Below, piece by piece: positions 35,687 to 45,374 of a stretch of DNA of 64,000 nt (the first letter of the stretch is position 1; each line of letters begins with the position of its first letter). Source of the stretch: Draconibacterium orientale (GTDB taxonomy: Bacteria; Bacteroidota; Bacteroidia; Bacteroidales; Prolixibacteraceae); contig NZ_CP007451.1 of the NCBI RefSeq assembly GCF_000626635.1, positions 310,001 through 374,000 of the forward strand, read 5' to 3'. A model generated the notes under the pieces. That model did not search any database and had not been told where the DNA came from. It saw nothing but the letters and a program-made list of their open reading frames with translations. A program made the position numbers and the translations under genes.

Positions 35687-36094
35687 ATGAACGAGCTGGA
35701 AGACATAAAATTAAAAGCATTTCTGCAAAACCTGGAACTGGAAAAACCAGACTCCGGTTTTACGGTGCAGGTAATGAATAAGATTTTTGCCGAAGATAGT
35801 GCACTCGAACAAATTAAATCGGAAAGAATCCTTGGAAAAGGCTTCTGGATTATTTCAATACTTTTTGTGGTGTTACTGGCAGCCATTTTCGTTGTAAGCA
35901 ACACCGGCATGCAGGCCGACAGCCAAATCGGGCAATTATTACCCGAAGCCGGACAAGGACTAACAGAAGGCTACGAGTCGTTCTTCAGCAAACTGGGAAC
36001 TTTGCCATTAAGTATTGCCGGAATTACTATCGGCGTTTCAGTACTCATATTTATTGACAAAATTATTAGCTCGAACAGTAAGATATTTGCCTAA
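35687..36094 (+). CDS. Putative membrane anti-sigma factor
   Basis: 135 residues: a soluble N-terminal segment (1-55, MNELEDIKLKAFLQNLELEKP), a membrane helix (about 60-80, GFWIISILFVVLLAAIFVV), an extracytoplasmic loop and a second helix near 107-126 (LSIAGITIGVSVLIFIDKII). Small proteins of this form directly follow ECF sigma genes in Bacteroidota and are taken to bind the sigma factor at the membrane. No zinc-binding anti-sigma motif is visible. It would overlap the restored sigma frame by four bases. The role rests on position and topology. Confidence 0.65.
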   Translation: MNELEDIKLKAFLQNLELEKPDSGFTVQVMNKIFAEDSALEQIKSERILGKGFWIISILFVVLLAAIFVVSNTGMQADSQIGQLLPEAGQGLTEGYESFFSKLGTLPLSIAGITIGVSVLIFIDKIISSNSKIFA

Positions 36095-36342
36095 ACTTAA
36101 ACTTTTGATTTTTATTCAAAATCAGGAATACAAATCACTACCCTCTCTCCTGTCTCTCCCTTCCCGGAAGGGAAAGACGATTGACCTCCATAAGAAATAA
36201 CCAATTGAAATAATTGCATCGAATTTGTTTTAAACCACCAACCGATCGTCCCTGCCTAAAGGGACAAGTAGGCTTATTTGCTTGCAGAGAAGTTTAAGAG
36301 GATGGGCACAAATACATTGTAAGAATCTCAGAAAAATGATTC

Positions 36343-36370
36343 ATCCCGGCTGATCAGTCGGGATTTTTTT
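36343..36370 (+). terminator. Intrinsic terminator downstream of the sigma/anti-sigma genes
   Basis: ATCCCG...CGGGAT stem around a TGATCA core, then a run of seven T. It is 250 bases after the anti-sigma stop, and reads on the plus strand. Confidence 0.65.
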
Positions 36371-37046
36371 ATTCGTACTGCTTTAGTAATCCCATCATTA
36401 TTAAGTATTGGGCAGCAATATAGGTTATCATTATAAATAAACCTCCGTAAGGTATTGCCACCAGAAAACGATTGACCGCAATCAGCGAATCGGACAAAAC
36501 AAAAAACAATGAACCGGCAAACACCAGGCTAAAACTCTGAGGGTGACCATTACCAAAGCGATTCAGTGCCATTGCCGACATAGTTAAGATGGCAACCATA
36601 TACACAAAAATGGCAAAACGCAATACTAAATCCAGTTGTGGGAAAAGCACAATATAAACAATCAATCCAAACGCAAGATATGGGATAAGCCACATGGGTT
36701 TCTTTCGCAAAAACGAAGTTTTTCCCGACAGATCGATGGTTCGTAAAAACAGGAAAACATAAAATACCTGTGCCACCAAGAACGATCCAATCCCCAATAC
36801 AAACCAGGTAAAATCGGCAGAAAACATCATTAGTAAGTCGCCCATCCACGAAAAGAAAAACCCGGCTCCGGCAAACTGCAATACCTTTTTATCGATATTT
36901 TTTGAATGCAAAAAGAAATAACCGGCAATCCATATCAGAAGTAAGGGTTTTGCAATATGATCGATTTGGGGATTTTGCAAATACTCGCCGATTAAATCGG
37001 CTGCCACAATTGCCACAAAAAGTAGGTGAAGAAAAATCTTTTTCAT
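36369..37046 (-). CDS. YhhN/TMEM86-family membrane protein
   Basis: This 225-residue protein has about eight membrane segments and YhhN landmarks: KPLLLIWIAGYFFLH (about 33), FSWMGDLLMMF (about 65) and FFVLSDSLIAVNRF (about 182). Animal TMEM86B is a lysoplasmalogenase that cleaves vinyl-ether lysolipids; bacterial members are presumed to act on related lipids, which is not shown. It is monocistronic. The family is clear, the substrate is not. Confidence 0.82.
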   Translation of the reverse strand: MKKIFLHLLFVAIVAADLIGEYLQNPQIDHIAKPLLLIWIAGYFFLHSKNIDKKVLQFAGAGFFFSWMGDLLMMFSADFTWFVLGIGSFLVAQVFYVFLFLRTIDLSGKTSFLRKKPMWLIPYLAFGLIVYIVLFPQLDLVLRFAIFVYMVAILTMSAMALNRFGNGHPQSFSLVFAGSLFFVLSDSLIAVNRFLVAIPYGGLFIMITYIAAQYLIMMGLLKQYE

Positions 37047-37101
37047 CTATCGCTGTTTGAGGTAAATTTAAAACTATTAAGGAAAATAACGAAACCTAAG
37101 C

Positions 37102-38067
37102 TTAAAAACAGGCTTTCGCCATGAGGTATTTGTTCACGTACTCGCTTACGCCTTCCTCTAATTCAACAAAAGGCTTTTTATAACCTGCATCGCGTAGTTT
37201 CTGCATTTCGGCTTCAGTAAAATACTGGTATCTTCCGCGCAAATCAACAGGCGTATCAATAAACGAAATTTCCGGATTCATTTTCATACTGCTAAAAACA
37301 GCTTGAGTAAGATCGAGAAACGAACGGGCTTTACCGGTGCCCACATTGTAAATGCCTGTATTATCCTGGTTCACCATAAAGTACATCATTACATCGGCAA
37401 TGTCGTCCACGTAAATAAAGTCGCGGCTTTGCTCGCCATCTTTATAGGCTTTATGGTGCGAACGGAACAACTGCATGTGCCCGGTTTCTTTAATGGTTTT
37501 ATAAGCATGTAACACCACCGAAGCCATTCGGCCTTTGTGATATTCATTTGGTCCGTAAACGTTAAAGAATTTCATACCTGCCCAAAACGGCGGCGTGCGA
37601 AACTGTTTTAGTGCCCACACATCAAAGTCGTGTTTCGACCAGCCATACAAATTAAGCGGTCGTAAATCCTGAATTTTTTGGTGTTCATCTGAAAAACCCT
37701 CTTCGCCATTACCATAGGTGGCAGCTGACGATGCATAAAGAAGTGGAACCTGAATTTCGGAACAAATATTCCAGAGGCGCTGCGAATAAATTAAGTTTAG
37801 CTGCTGGTAGAGCTCGGGCTCCTGCCCCACGGTATCGGTACGTGCCCCCAAATGAAAAATAAAATCCACATCGTGGGCATTTTTTATTAACCAGTTAAAA
37901 AACTCATCCCGGTCAATGTACTCGCGGTAATTTTTTTTCAGAAGATTTAAATCCTTCCAGGGGTCATCAAACTTATCAACCAATACCAGATCTTTGTATC
38001 CTGCTTTGTTGAGTTTTCCTACTAAATAACTTCCGATAAATCCGGCTGCTCCTGTTACAACTATCAT
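37102..38067 (-). CDS. hldD: ADP-L-glycero-D-manno-heptose 6-epimerase
   Basis: This 321-residue extended SDR enzyme has the NAD(P) motif GAAGFIG at 6-12, a serine-rich strand YASSAATYG (about 117), the catalytic YGWSK and the family-specific FNVYGPNEYHKGRMASV and DGEQSRDFIYVDD. It makes the heptose donor for lipopolysaccharide core. The ATG at 38067 gives MIVVTGAAGFIG, right at the Rossmann start; the in-frame ATG 75 bases upstream is rejected. It is not clustered with other heptose genes here. Confidence 0.9.
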   Translation of the reverse strand: MIVVTGAAGFIGSYLVGKLNKAGYKDLVLVDKFDDPWKDLNLLKKNYREYIDRDEFFNWLIKNAHDVDFIFHLGARTDTVGQEPELYQQLNLIYSQRLWNICSEIQVPLLYASSAATYGNGEEGFSDEHQKIQDLRPLNLYGWSKHDFDVWALKQFRTPPFWAGMKFFNVYGPNEYHKGRMASVVLHAYKTIKETGHMQLFRSHHKAYKDGEQSRDFIYVDDIADVMMYFMVNQDNTGIYNVGTGKARSFLDLTQAVFSSMKMNPEISFIDTPVDLRGRYQYFTEAEMQKLRDAGYKKPFVELEEGVSEYVNKYLMAKACF

Positions 38068-38301
38068 CTTAAAGCGGTTTCGTGTGGTACGCAAAAACGC
38101 TGTTTTCTGAAAAATGTGGCTTTGTAATAAAAAACCAGCCACTTTGCTTTTTATTGTACGCGTGGCAAAATAAATTTAAGTTTTCGTATTTGCCAAAAAA
38201 TTGCGCATAAACGCAACACTCAAAATAATACGGATTGTTTGTGCCATTACAATTAAAGCCTGTTTTTTTTGTCAGACAGACGAGAAATGAGTGCAAGCTC
38301 C

Positions 38302-38988
38302 TTATTCCACAGGAGCAGGAACTTGTTTTAAAATAACCGATAATGCTTCTTTCAGGCGCTCAAGTGCCAACGGAATATTCCATTTTGCCGAGTCACGGGG
38401 TTCTACATAATTCGATATCGATCGTATTTCGTAACATTTTACCCCCATCCAGTTACACACATAAAAAACAGCGGCTCCTTCCATCGACTCTACGTGCGCT
38501 GTAAATTTTTCGCGCATTTCGGCTATACTGGTATCGCGCCCGTAACTTTTGTTGGAGGTTACTCCTTTTACCTTTTTCAGTTTTATCCAGCCATTTGAAT
38601 TACTGGCCTTCAACAATCCGTTTTCAAACGGAAAATCGTTCATTCCAATGTACCCCGACTCAAAAAGCGTAAGAAATTCATGCTGTTTTTCAATACCCAG
38701 GTCGGCAAATTCTTCGCTAACTACATTCACCACCTCGCCTATTTTAAGCTCCTGCGTTAAACTTCCGGCCAAACCAATATTAATAACAGCATCGTATTTT
38801 TTTTCGCGAAGTGCGTTTGTTAAATGAAAAGTTGCAAACGAGCTTCCTATACCCGTTACCAATATATCAATATTGAAATCACCAAACCGGTAAGTTTTTA
38901 CAAAATGACTTTCCTCCTCTACTTTTTCCAGCTCATCAACAATCAGTTTTATTTCCATTGTAGTGGCTGCTACAATCAAAATTTCCAT
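38302..38988 (-). CDS. mqnB: Futalosine hydrolase (menaquinone futalosine pathway)
   Basis: 228 residues of the nucleoside phosphorylase/5'-methylthioadenosine nucleosidase fold. Landmarks are ILVTGIGSSFATFHLTNAL (about 48), NIGLAGSLTQ, HVESMEGAAVFYVC with the catalytic glutamates (about 165), and EIRSISNYVEPRD (about 188). MqnB removes hypoxanthine from futalosine, so this organism probably makes menaquinone by the futalosine route. It is divergent from folE. An ordinary MTA/SAH nucleosidase is the alternative; the SNYVEPRD ending favours MqnB. Confidence 0.88.
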   Translation of the reverse strand: MEILIVAATTMEIKLIVDELEKVEEESHFVKTYRFGDFNIDILVTGIGSSFATFHLTNALREKKYDAVINIGLAGSLTQELKIGEVVNVVSEEFADLGIEKQHEFLTLFESGYIGMNDFPFENGLLKASNSNGWIKLKKVKGVTSNKSYGRDTSIAEMREKFTAHVESMEGAAVFYVCNWMGVKCYEIRSISNYVEPRDSAKWNIPLALERLKEALSVILKQVPAPVE

Positions 38989-39174
38989 AAGTTAAATTTT
39001 GTAATTTTTGCTTCCGATACACTTCGGAACAGTGTCCATCATCACACTTAATCTGTATTCCATTCTTGCTTTTAACACAAGTCATTGTCTCACTCCTCAT
39101 CAAATCCATATACTCATTCATACTGTTTTTATAAAAAAAAGTTAATCTTTGTATCGATTAAAATTCTAACAACA

Positions 39175-39798
39175 ATGTGTTCATTAAAAAATAATAACTC
39201 AAACGGATACCTGCGAACTGATTTGTACAACGAAGAAGCAACGGAACAGCTTTCAGGGCATTATAAAGAGATTTTACAAATTATTGGTGAAGATCCATCG
39301 CGCGAGGGACTTGACAAAACGCCGGAAAGAGTGGCCAAAGCCATGCAGTTTTTGTTGCAGGGTTACCAAATGGATCCGGTTGAAATTTTAACATCGGCCA
39401 TGTTTAAGGAAGACTACCGCCAAATGGTAATTGTAAAAGATATTGAGATTTATTCGATGTGTGAACACCACATGCTTCCGTTTATCGGAAAAGCACACGT
39501 TGCTTACATTCCCAACGGAACAATAACAGGTTTAAGTAAAATTGCCCGCGTTGTTGATGTGTTTGCACGCCGTTTGCAGGTGCAGGAACGACTAACAACT
39601 CAGATAAAAGATTGTATTCAGGACACGCTAAAACCGCTGGGAGTAGCCGTTGTTATTGAAGCCCAACACCTGTGCATGCAAATGCGGGGCGTACAAAAAC
39701 AACACTCCATTACAACTACCTCGGATTTTACGGGTGCTTTTGAAAAAGTAGCTACCCGCGAAGAATTTATCAAATTAATTAGTACCAAACTGAGCTAA
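39175..39798 (+). CDS. folE: GTP cyclohydrolase I
   Basis: 207 residues from the ATG at 39175. Family features are [15 protein letters not shown] (43-57), the zinc site CEHHMLPF (C96, H98/H99) with C167 in HLCMQMRG, and RLQVQERLT (133-141). It converts GTP to 7,8-dihydroneopterin triphosphate for folate or pterin synthesis. An upstream in-frame ATG at 39085 is rejected because the extra 30 residues have no counterpart in the family. TAATCTTTG at 39143-39151 is one base off a -7 element and may be the promoter. Confidence 0.95.
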   Translation: MCSLKNNNSNGYLRTDLYNEEATEQLSGHYKEILQIIGEDPSREGLDKTPERVAKAMQFLLQGYQMDPVEILTSAMFKEDYRQMVIVKDIEIYSMCEHHMLPFIGKAHVAYIPNGTITGLSKIARVVDVFARRLQVQERLTTQIKDCIQDTLKPLGVAVVIEAQHLCMQMRGVQKQHSITTTSDFTGAFEKVATREEFIKLISTKLS

Positions 39799-39801
39799 AA
39801 G

Positions 39802-40914
39802 CTACAGAAACTCGATACAAACCGGCGCCGGCAAATTGATTTGTTTTCCGCTAAACCTGGGCATCCCGGTTTCCTCATCCAAATTAAAAACGGTGATATT
39901 ATGGCTTCGTTGATTGGCAACCAACATCCAATTTCCATCGGGTGTAATTCCAAAATTCCGTGGCCAGTCACCTTCTACCGGCACAGTTCCCAAAAATGTT
40001 AATTCCTGATCGACTTTTACCTTAAAAACAGCAATGGAGTTGTGCCCCCGGTTTGAGCCATACAGATACTGCCCGTCTTTCGAAAAATGAATATCAGCGC
40101 AATAACTCTCGCCGGCAAAATCTTTTGGCAAGGTGGAGATATTTTGAAATACCGACCACTTTTCCCCCGTTTTACGAACTGTCGAAATAGTTGAGTTTAG
40201 CTCGTTTATTACATAAATTACATTTTCGGTTGGATGAAAAACAAAATGCCTGGGCCCTGAACCGGCCGGGAGTTTTACAAATTCCTGTTCATAACGCCCC
40301 AAGTTACCATCCTCGAAGTGGAAAATATTTAACTGGTCAGTTCCCAGGTCGGCACTAAAAATGCTCGGCTCGGTAGATGAAAACTTTACGGAATGAGCAT
40401 GTGGCTGCGTTTGATTAGAATGCACACTACTTCCGGAGTTATACACAACTGCCAGTGCTTTCTCCAGACTGCCATCTGCATCGACCGGATAAATGGAAGT
40501 TGTTCCTCCGCCATACGTTGCAATGGCCACATATTTTCCATTAGGAGAAACATCAATGTGGCATGGCCCGCCTCCATTTGCAATTTGTTTATTCAAAAAG
40601 TGCAAACCTCCGCTCTTTTCGAGCTTGTATGCCACCACGTACCCTCCCGATGGTTCAACTTCGGGCGTGGTGCGCGAAACAGCATACAAAAATTTCTTTT
40701 CAGGCCCTAATCGCAAAAACGACGGATTATCGATTCCCTTAAAAGTGGTGAGCAACTCAATGTCTCCGGTTTTAGTATTCAAACTGCAGTAGTTTATTCC
40801 TTCCGCACCTTCAGAAGTAAAAGTCCCTACATAAAAAAGCTGTTTTTGCTGTGCAAATCCGGCAGTTACACCAAATAAAATTAGCACGCAGTTAAACAAA
40901 ATAGTACGCAACAT
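39802..40914 (-). CDS. Secreted lactonase-family beta-propeller (6-phosphogluconolactonase-like)
   Basis: About 370 residues from the ATG at 40914, which opens a signal peptide (MLRTILFNCVLILFGVTAGFAQ). Seven-bladed propeller repeats are visible, with family blocks such as QIANGGGPCHIDVSPNGKY, QPHAHSVKF and GSGPRHFVFHP. These resemble the YbhE/Pgl and carboxymuconate-cyclase family. Despite the Pgl name, a secreted location makes a pentose-phosphate role unlikely; it may hydrolyse an extracytoplasmic sugar lactone. Convergent with folE, with only 3 bases between the genes. Confidence 0.85.
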   Translation of the reverse strand: MLRTILFNCVLILFGVTAGFAQQKQLFYVGTFTSEGAEGINYCSLNTKTGDIELLTTFKGIDNPSFLRLGPEKKFLYAVSRTTPEVEPSGGYVVAYKLEKSGGLHFLNKQIANGGGPCHIDVSPNGKYVAIATYGGGTTSIYPVDADGSLEKALAVVYNSGSSVHSNQTQPHAHSVKFSSTEPSIFSADLGTDQLNIFHFEDGNLGRYEQEFVKLPAGSGPRHFVFHPTENVIYVINELNSTISTVRKTGEKWSVFQNISTLPKDFAGESYCADIHFSKDGQYLYGSNRGHNSIAVFKVKVDQELTFLGTVPVEGDWPRNFGITPDGNWMLVANQRSHNITVFNLDEETGMPRFSGKQINLPAPVCIEFL

Positions 40915-41029
40915 ATTTGTATATTTAATGAACGTAAAACAAAAAATAAGCACAATTTGAATCGTTCGAAGTTGTTTTTCTTGGAATCAATTCAATCTTG
41001 TGCCAATGTATAACAAAAATTTTAAAAGT

Positions 41030-41266
41030 ATGAAGAAACCTGTAATAGCTGAAAAAGCACCAAAAGCACTTACGCTTGAACCGGGCACTTACTATTGGTG
41101 TTCCTGCGGACGAAGTAAAAACCAACCCTTTTGCGACGGATCGCACCAGGGCACGGAATTTTCTCCACTACCTTTCGATATCGATGAGAAAAAGGAAGTT
41201 TGGCTTTGTCAATGCAAACATTCCAAAAACAAACCATTTTGCGATGGCACTCATCGAACCTTATAG
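41030..41266 (+). CDS. CDGSH iron-sulfur protein with two cluster motifs
   Basis: 78 residues from the ATG at 41030. Two CDGSH motifs are complete: C24, C26, C35, H39 ([16 protein letters not shown]) and C60, C62, C71, H75 ([16 protein letters not shown]). Each would bind one [2Fe-2S] cluster with three Cys and one His, as in tandem-motif (MitoNEET-related type 3) proteins. It is small and soluble. It ends 13 bases from the convergent rubredoxin gene, which also handles electrons; a shared redox function is possible but unproven. Confidence 0.9.
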   Translation: MKKPVIAEKAPKALTLEPGTYYWCSCGRSKNQPFCDGSHQGTEFSPLPFDIDEKKEVWLCQCKHSKNKPFCDGTHRTL

Positions 41267-41279
41267 CTATTAAAGTTTA

Positions 41280-42020
41280 CTACACCTTCGTAAAATCGTC
41301 TTTTGAAGCGTTGCAGATCGGACATTTCCAGTCGTCGGGCAAATCTTCAAAAGGCGTTCCCGGAGGTATTCCAAGTGCTGGATCACCCTCTTCCGGATCG
41401 TATTGATAACCACAAATATTGCACGAATAGATTCCGTCGGCACTCACCGTATGCTCGTGCTTTTCCTCTTCTACCTCTTCGTACTCAACAGGTTCAGGCT
41501 CTTCTTCCAGTTTATCTTTATCAATATAAGTTGGTGCATTTTTCGGCGACCGCATTTTATATTTAGTATGATAATACGCATAGGTCAGCGGCTCTTCGTC
41601 TGATAGTTTATCACCATCAACCACTTCGGCAGTGATTAAATAATGCGAACCAACATCGGCGTAGTCAATCACTTCGCAATCAAACCAAGCCACCGACGAA
41701 TCAATAACAATTGGAGCACCGGTTTTTGCCCTTATGGTTTCAATGCCCTGGAACTTGTCGATATCGGCCCCCGACATAAATCCGAACTTGCCAATCAACG
41801 AAGTATCAACCTCTTTCTTCAGCACCGAGATTGAAAACTTTTTACTATCAATAATCTTTTGGGCCGAGTAGTTATTTTTATTACAACTTATGGCAATTTT
41901 CGATGGCTCGGCAGTAATCTGAAAGGCCGTATTTGCTATATAGCCGGCTTTTTCACCGTTCAATTCGGTAGCAATTAAATACAAGCCATAACTTAGTTTA
42001 TGAAAGGCGGAATAATTCAT
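41280..42020 (-). CDS. High-molecular-weight rubredoxin (flavin reductase-rubredoxin fusion)
   Basis: This 246-residue protein has an N-terminal FMN-binding flavin-reductase-like domain (about 1-160, [15 protein letters not shown]), an acidic linker ([19 protein letters not shown]) and a C-terminal rubredoxin with C200, C203, C233, C236 (CNIC and CPIC) and the usual aromatic core. Such Hrb proteins pass electrons from NADH to flavodiiron proteins that reduce oxygen or NO. No flavodiiron gene is in the window. It suggests an organism that meets oxygen but prefers low-oxygen conditions. Confidence 0.9.
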   Translation of the reverse strand: MNYSAFHKLSYGLYLIATELNGEKAGYIANTAFQITAEPSKIAISCNKNNYSAQKIIDSKKFSISVLKKEVDTSLIGKFGFMSGADIDKFQGIETIRAKTGAPIVIDSSVAWFDCEVIDYADVGSHYLITAEVVDGDKLSDEEPLTYAYYHTKYKMRSPKNAPTYIDKDKLEEEPEPVEYEEVEEEKHEHTVSADGIYSCNICGYQYDPEEGDPALGIPPGTPFEDLPDDWKCPICNASKDDFTKV

Positions 42021-42424
42021 TCTAATCTATTTTTGTAATTCGTTTGTTTAAATTTAACAATACATTTTCAATTTCACCTATCAGCACCCTTTTAAATTCT
42101 AACATTTTATAAAAGCACTGTTTATCGGCAGCAAAAAAATGTATGTCGATTTTCGAAACTACAACACCAAAAGGAAGCCGGAGTTCAGAACAAGAAACAC
42201 ACTTGCCGGAAAATAGGAAGATAATAAGGTAACAATTTAGCATGGAAAACTTTTTTGGCACGCAAAGCAGTGAAGAAAAAAATTTACAAATCCACGCTAA
42301 ACCATGGAAATTAGGCACAAATTATTTAAATTTGGGAATCTCATCTAAAAAATTTCCAATATTTGGACATTTTGTTTGATAGATTCTCACATTTAACTAT
42401 TTTTAAGCACTCTAAATAATAGAA
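42021..42424. other. Gene-free region between rubredoxin fusion and the NtrC-type regulator
   Basis: AT-rich, 404 bases; no gene, hairpin terminator or convincing promoter element found. Confidence 0.5.
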
Positions 42425-43783
42425 ATGGCCAACCAAAAACCCAGGAACAATTACAAAGTGTACATCGTAGAAGACAATGTACTTTACGCCAGAGTGTTGA
42501 AGAAGCAACTTCTGGATGATCAACTACAGGTAAAAGTGTTTCACAACGGGACAGATTTCATTAACGCAATGAGCGAAAAGCCTGATGTGGTAACGCTTGA
42601 CTACACGCTTCCCGATATGACAGGGAAAGAAGTACTCGCCAAAATTCAGGAAAAAATTCCCAATACTCACGTCATCGTAATTTCGGCACAGGACGATATT
42701 TCTACCGCCATTGAGCTGATGAAAAACGGTGCCTACGATTACATTATGAAAGCGCCCGATACCCGGGAAAAGCTGAGTAACATTATCCGGAATATTTACA
42801 GAACTGACCAACTTCAAACCGAAAACACAAATTTAAAAGAAGCGGTTGCCGAGAAATATAATTTTAAAAACCTTATAAAAGGTAACAGCCGCGAAATTGA
42901 GCACGTGTTCGAGTTAATGAACAAAGCCACACAAACCAATATTTCCGTGTCCATTTCGGGAGAAACCGGAACCGGAAAAGAGCTGGTTGCCAAAGGCATT
43001 CACTACAACTCGAAACGCAGCGCCAAACCGTTTATTGCGGTAAACGTGTCGGCCATCCCCGACGGACTGATCGAGAGCGAATTGTTCGGGCACGAAAAAG
43101 GTGCTTTTACCGGTGCTGATTTCCAAAAGATCGGAAAATTTGAGGCGGCCAACGGAGGTACACTTTTTCTTGATGAAATTGCCGACCTGAATTTAAACCT
43201 TCAGGCAAAATTATTGCGCGTTTTACAGGAACGCGAGTTGGTGCGCCTGGGCGGACACGACGTAATACCTCTTGATGTGCGCATTATTTCGGCAACACAT
43301 AAAAACCTGGCCACGTTGTCGGGCGACGATCAGTTCCGGCAAGACCTTTACTATCGTTTACTGGGTTTACCCATTGAAATTCCGCCTTTACGCCAACGTG
43401 GAAACGACAAAATTTTGCTGGCTAAGTTTTTTGTTGATGAGTTTTGCCGCGACAATGAAATGGAACCCAAAACCCTTTCGTCCGAAGCCAAACAAATGTT
43501 GTCGAACTACCATTACCCCGGCAACATCAGAGAGCTAAAAGCAATTATGGAGCTAGCTTGCGTAATGTGCAGCCGCGACGTGATTAAACCGAGCCACCTG
43601 AATATGAATGTTGATGAAAGCGTACAAAATCTGTTGGCACAGGAAAAAACACTGGAAGAATACAACAACGAAATTGTAAAGTTCTTTTTGAATAAATACA
43701 ACCAGAATGTACGTTTGGTAGCGTCGAAATTAGGAATCGGGAAATCCACCATTTACCGGATGCTCCAAAAACATATGGACTAG
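42425..43783 (+). CDS. NtrC-family sigma-54-dependent response regulator
   Basis: This 452-residue protein has a receiver domain with D17, phosphoacceptor D59 (TLDYTLPDM) and K109. Its AAA+ domain has Walker A GETGTGKE (179-186) and the sigma-54 contact loop GAFTGA (226-231). The C-terminal Fis-type HTH reads VRLVASKLGIGKSTIYRML (about 430-448). All residues needed for phosphorylation and ATP-driven activation are present. No cognate kinase is adjacent, so it is an orphan within this window. Its targets cannot be deduced. A terminator follows. Confidence 0.94.
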   Translation: MANQKPRNNYKVYIVEDNVLYARVLKKQLLDDQLQVKVFHNGTDFINAMSEKPDVVTLDYTLPDMTGKEVLAKIQEKIPNTHVIVISAQDDISTAIELMKNGAYDYIMKAPDTREKLSNIIRNIYRTDQLQTENTNLKEAVAEKYNFKNLIKGNSREIEHVFELMNKATQTNISVSISGETGTGKELVAKGIHYNSKRSAKPFIAVNVSAIPDGLIESELFGHEKGAFTGADFQKIGKFEAANGGTLFLDEIADLNLNLQAKLLRVLQERELVRLGGHDVIPLDVRIISATHKNLATLSGDDQFRQDLYYRLLGLPIEIPPLRQRGNDKILLAKFFVDEFCRDNEMEPKTLSSEAKQMLSNYHYPGNIRELKAIMELACVMCSRDVIKPSHLNMNVDESVQNLLAQEKTLEEYNNEIVKFFLNKYNQNVRLVASKLGIGKSTIYRMLQKHMD

Positions 43784-43796
43784 CAGCCTCCCCCAG

Positions 43797-43814
43797 CCCC
43801 TCCAAAGGAGGGGA
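43797..43814. repeat. Short hairpin repeat CCCCTCC-AAA-GGAGGGG
   Basis: A perfect 7-bp stem right after the regulator stop. A related, degenerate phrase (cccctccc...ctcaaagagaggag) occurs at 55929-55969, between the permease and ABC ATPase genes, so this is a dispersed element and not a unique terminator. Confidence 0.55.
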
Positions 43815-43842
43815 GCTTTGCAAAACATTTAATGTATTTACA

Positions 43843-43885
43843 AAAAAATCCCGATCTGTTTATTTGATGTACAGATCGGGATTTT
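43843..43885. terminator. Intrinsic terminator between the NtrC-type gene and fabD
   Basis: ATCCCGATCTGT pairs with ACAGATCGGGAT across an 11-base loop, flanked by A7 and TTTT, suiting both convergent genes. Confidence 0.82.
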
Positions 43886-43931
43886 AATTTATCGTTAACC
43901 CCAATGTCAGTCTGAGCGAAGTCGAATACTT

Positions 43932-44819
43932 CTATCCTTCGTAACTGTTAACGCCAACAGTTTCCATTTTGCGATCCACCTTTTTAACCAGGCCCTGTAA
44001 CACTTTACCCGGTCCAACTTCAGTAAACGAAGTAGCACCGTCGGCAATCATATTTTGTACGATCTGTGTCCATTTTACCGGAGCAGTAAGTTGAGCGATC
44101 AGGTTTTCTTTAATCAATGCAGGGTCGGAAACCGGTTTAGCATCCACATTCTGGTACACCGGACAGGTTGGCGTATTAAAAGTAGTTGCTTCAATGGCAG
44201 CAGCCAGTTCTTCGCGGGCAGGCTCCATAAACGGCGAGTGGAAAGCACCACCAACAACCAGTTTCAGAGCACGTTTTGCACCTTTTTCGGTTAACAAGGC
44301 ACAGGCTTTGTCTATTCCGGCTTCTGAACCAGAAATTACCAATTGCCCCGGGCAATTGTAGTTTGCAGGAACCACCACATCGTCGATTTCGGCACAAACA
44401 GCCTCAACAACATCGTCTTCCAAACCAACAATTGCTGCCATTGTTGACGGTTCAACCTCGCATGCTTTTTGCATGGCCATTGCACGTTGAGCAACCAGTT
44501 TTAAACCGTCCTCAAAGTTCAGTGTTCCGTTGGCAACCAGTGCCGAAAACTCGCCCAATGAGTGGCCGGCAACCATATCAGGAGCAAAATCCTTCAGGGT
44601 TTTCGCCAACAATACCGAGTGTAAGAAAATGGCAGGTTGGGTTACTTTTGTTTGCTTCAGATCTTCAACTTCACCTTCAAACATAATATCGGTGATATTG
44701 AACCCCAAAATATCGTTTGCTTTTTCGAATAATGCCTTTGCTTCAGCAGAATTTTCATATAAATCCTTTCCCATTCCCGGGAACTGCGCTCCCTGACCAG
44801 GGAATACAAATGCCTTCAT
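43932..44819 (-). CDS. fabD: Malonyl-CoA:ACP transacylase
   Basis: This 295-residue protein has the oxyanion loop FPGQGAQFPGM (6-16), catalytic S87 in GHSLGEFSA and H194 in GGAFHSPFM. It loads malonyl groups onto acyl carrier protein for fatty-acid synthesis. It is monocistronic here, with its own good promoter just upstream (44847-44875). Length and motifs are standard. Confidence 0.95.
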   Translation of the reverse strand: MKAFVFPGQGAQFPGMGKDLYENSAEAKALFEKANDILGFNITDIMFEGEVEDLKQTKVTQPAIFLHSVLLAKTLKDFAPDMVAGHSLGEFSALVANGTLNFEDGLKLVAQRAMAMQKACEVEPSTMAAIVGLEDDVVEAVCAEIDDVVVPANYNCPGQLVISGSEAGIDKACALLTEKGAKRALKLVVGGAFHSPFMEPAREELAAAIEATTFNTPTCPVYQNVDAKPVSDPALIKENLIAQLTAPVKWTQIVQNMIADGATSFTEVGPGKVLQGLVKKVDRKMETVGVNSYEG

Positions 44820-44846
44820 AATTTTTCAGTTTTAAAAATCCGGCCA

Positions 44847-44875
44847 CAAAGTTACATTAATTTTACAAGGACAAA
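44847..44875 (-). promoter_or_regulatory. fabD promoter
   Basis: On the minus strand TAACTTTG (44847-44854) fits TAnnTTTG and TTTG (44872-44875) is the -33 element, with a 17-base gap. Transcription would begin about 20 bases before the ATG. Confidence 0.65.
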
Positions 44876-44970
44876 ATCCTTCTACGCATCATTGCCAATA
44901 ATTTGACAAAGTTTATGATACGAAATCGAACATCAGGTTATTCGGGTCGATAATTGGGAAAATGAGATTC

Positions 44971-45372
44971 TGGATGCTGGATACTAAAAATTGGATATTC
45001 GTCATTAGTCATTGGCCATCGGTTACTGGATGATTGATACTAGATCCTCGATACTAGTAGCTCGTGGCTAGCAACTCACATTACTTTTGCTCCCGACGCT
45101 ACGGTCGGGATTTGGCTGCGGCCGATTTTCAATTCGCTACGCCCAACTGGATGCTTGATGCTCGATGCCACAAACTGTTAAATTGTAAAATTGTTCTAAT
45201 TGTAAGATTGTAAAACCTGCAACTCGATACTTAGCTTATTACCCCTTTTGACTTTTTACTTTTGCCTTTTGCCTTGATACTGGATGCTGGATGCTGGATG
45301 CTGGATACTGGATACTCGATACTGGACTCTTGATACTAGAAGCTAGTAGCTGGCAGCTAGTAGCTCGTAACA
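44971..45372. repeat. Degenerate simple-sequence region (GATACTG/GATGCTG and AGCTAGTAG units)
   Basis: This gene-free stretch between fabD and the VTT gene is built of imperfect copies of ctggatgctggatactgg and related words. They are densest at 45276-45325, followed by agctagtag words at 45341-45368. A hairpin TCCCGAC / GTCGGGA lies at 45091-45110. Short frames crossing it are repeat artefacts. Confidence 0.8.
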
Positions 45373-45374
45373 CT

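Noticed and set aside
42022-42318. A 98-codon minus-strand frame upstream of the rubredoxin fusion
   Set aside because: Its composition is not protein-like, it has no recognisable motif, and nothing supports translation.
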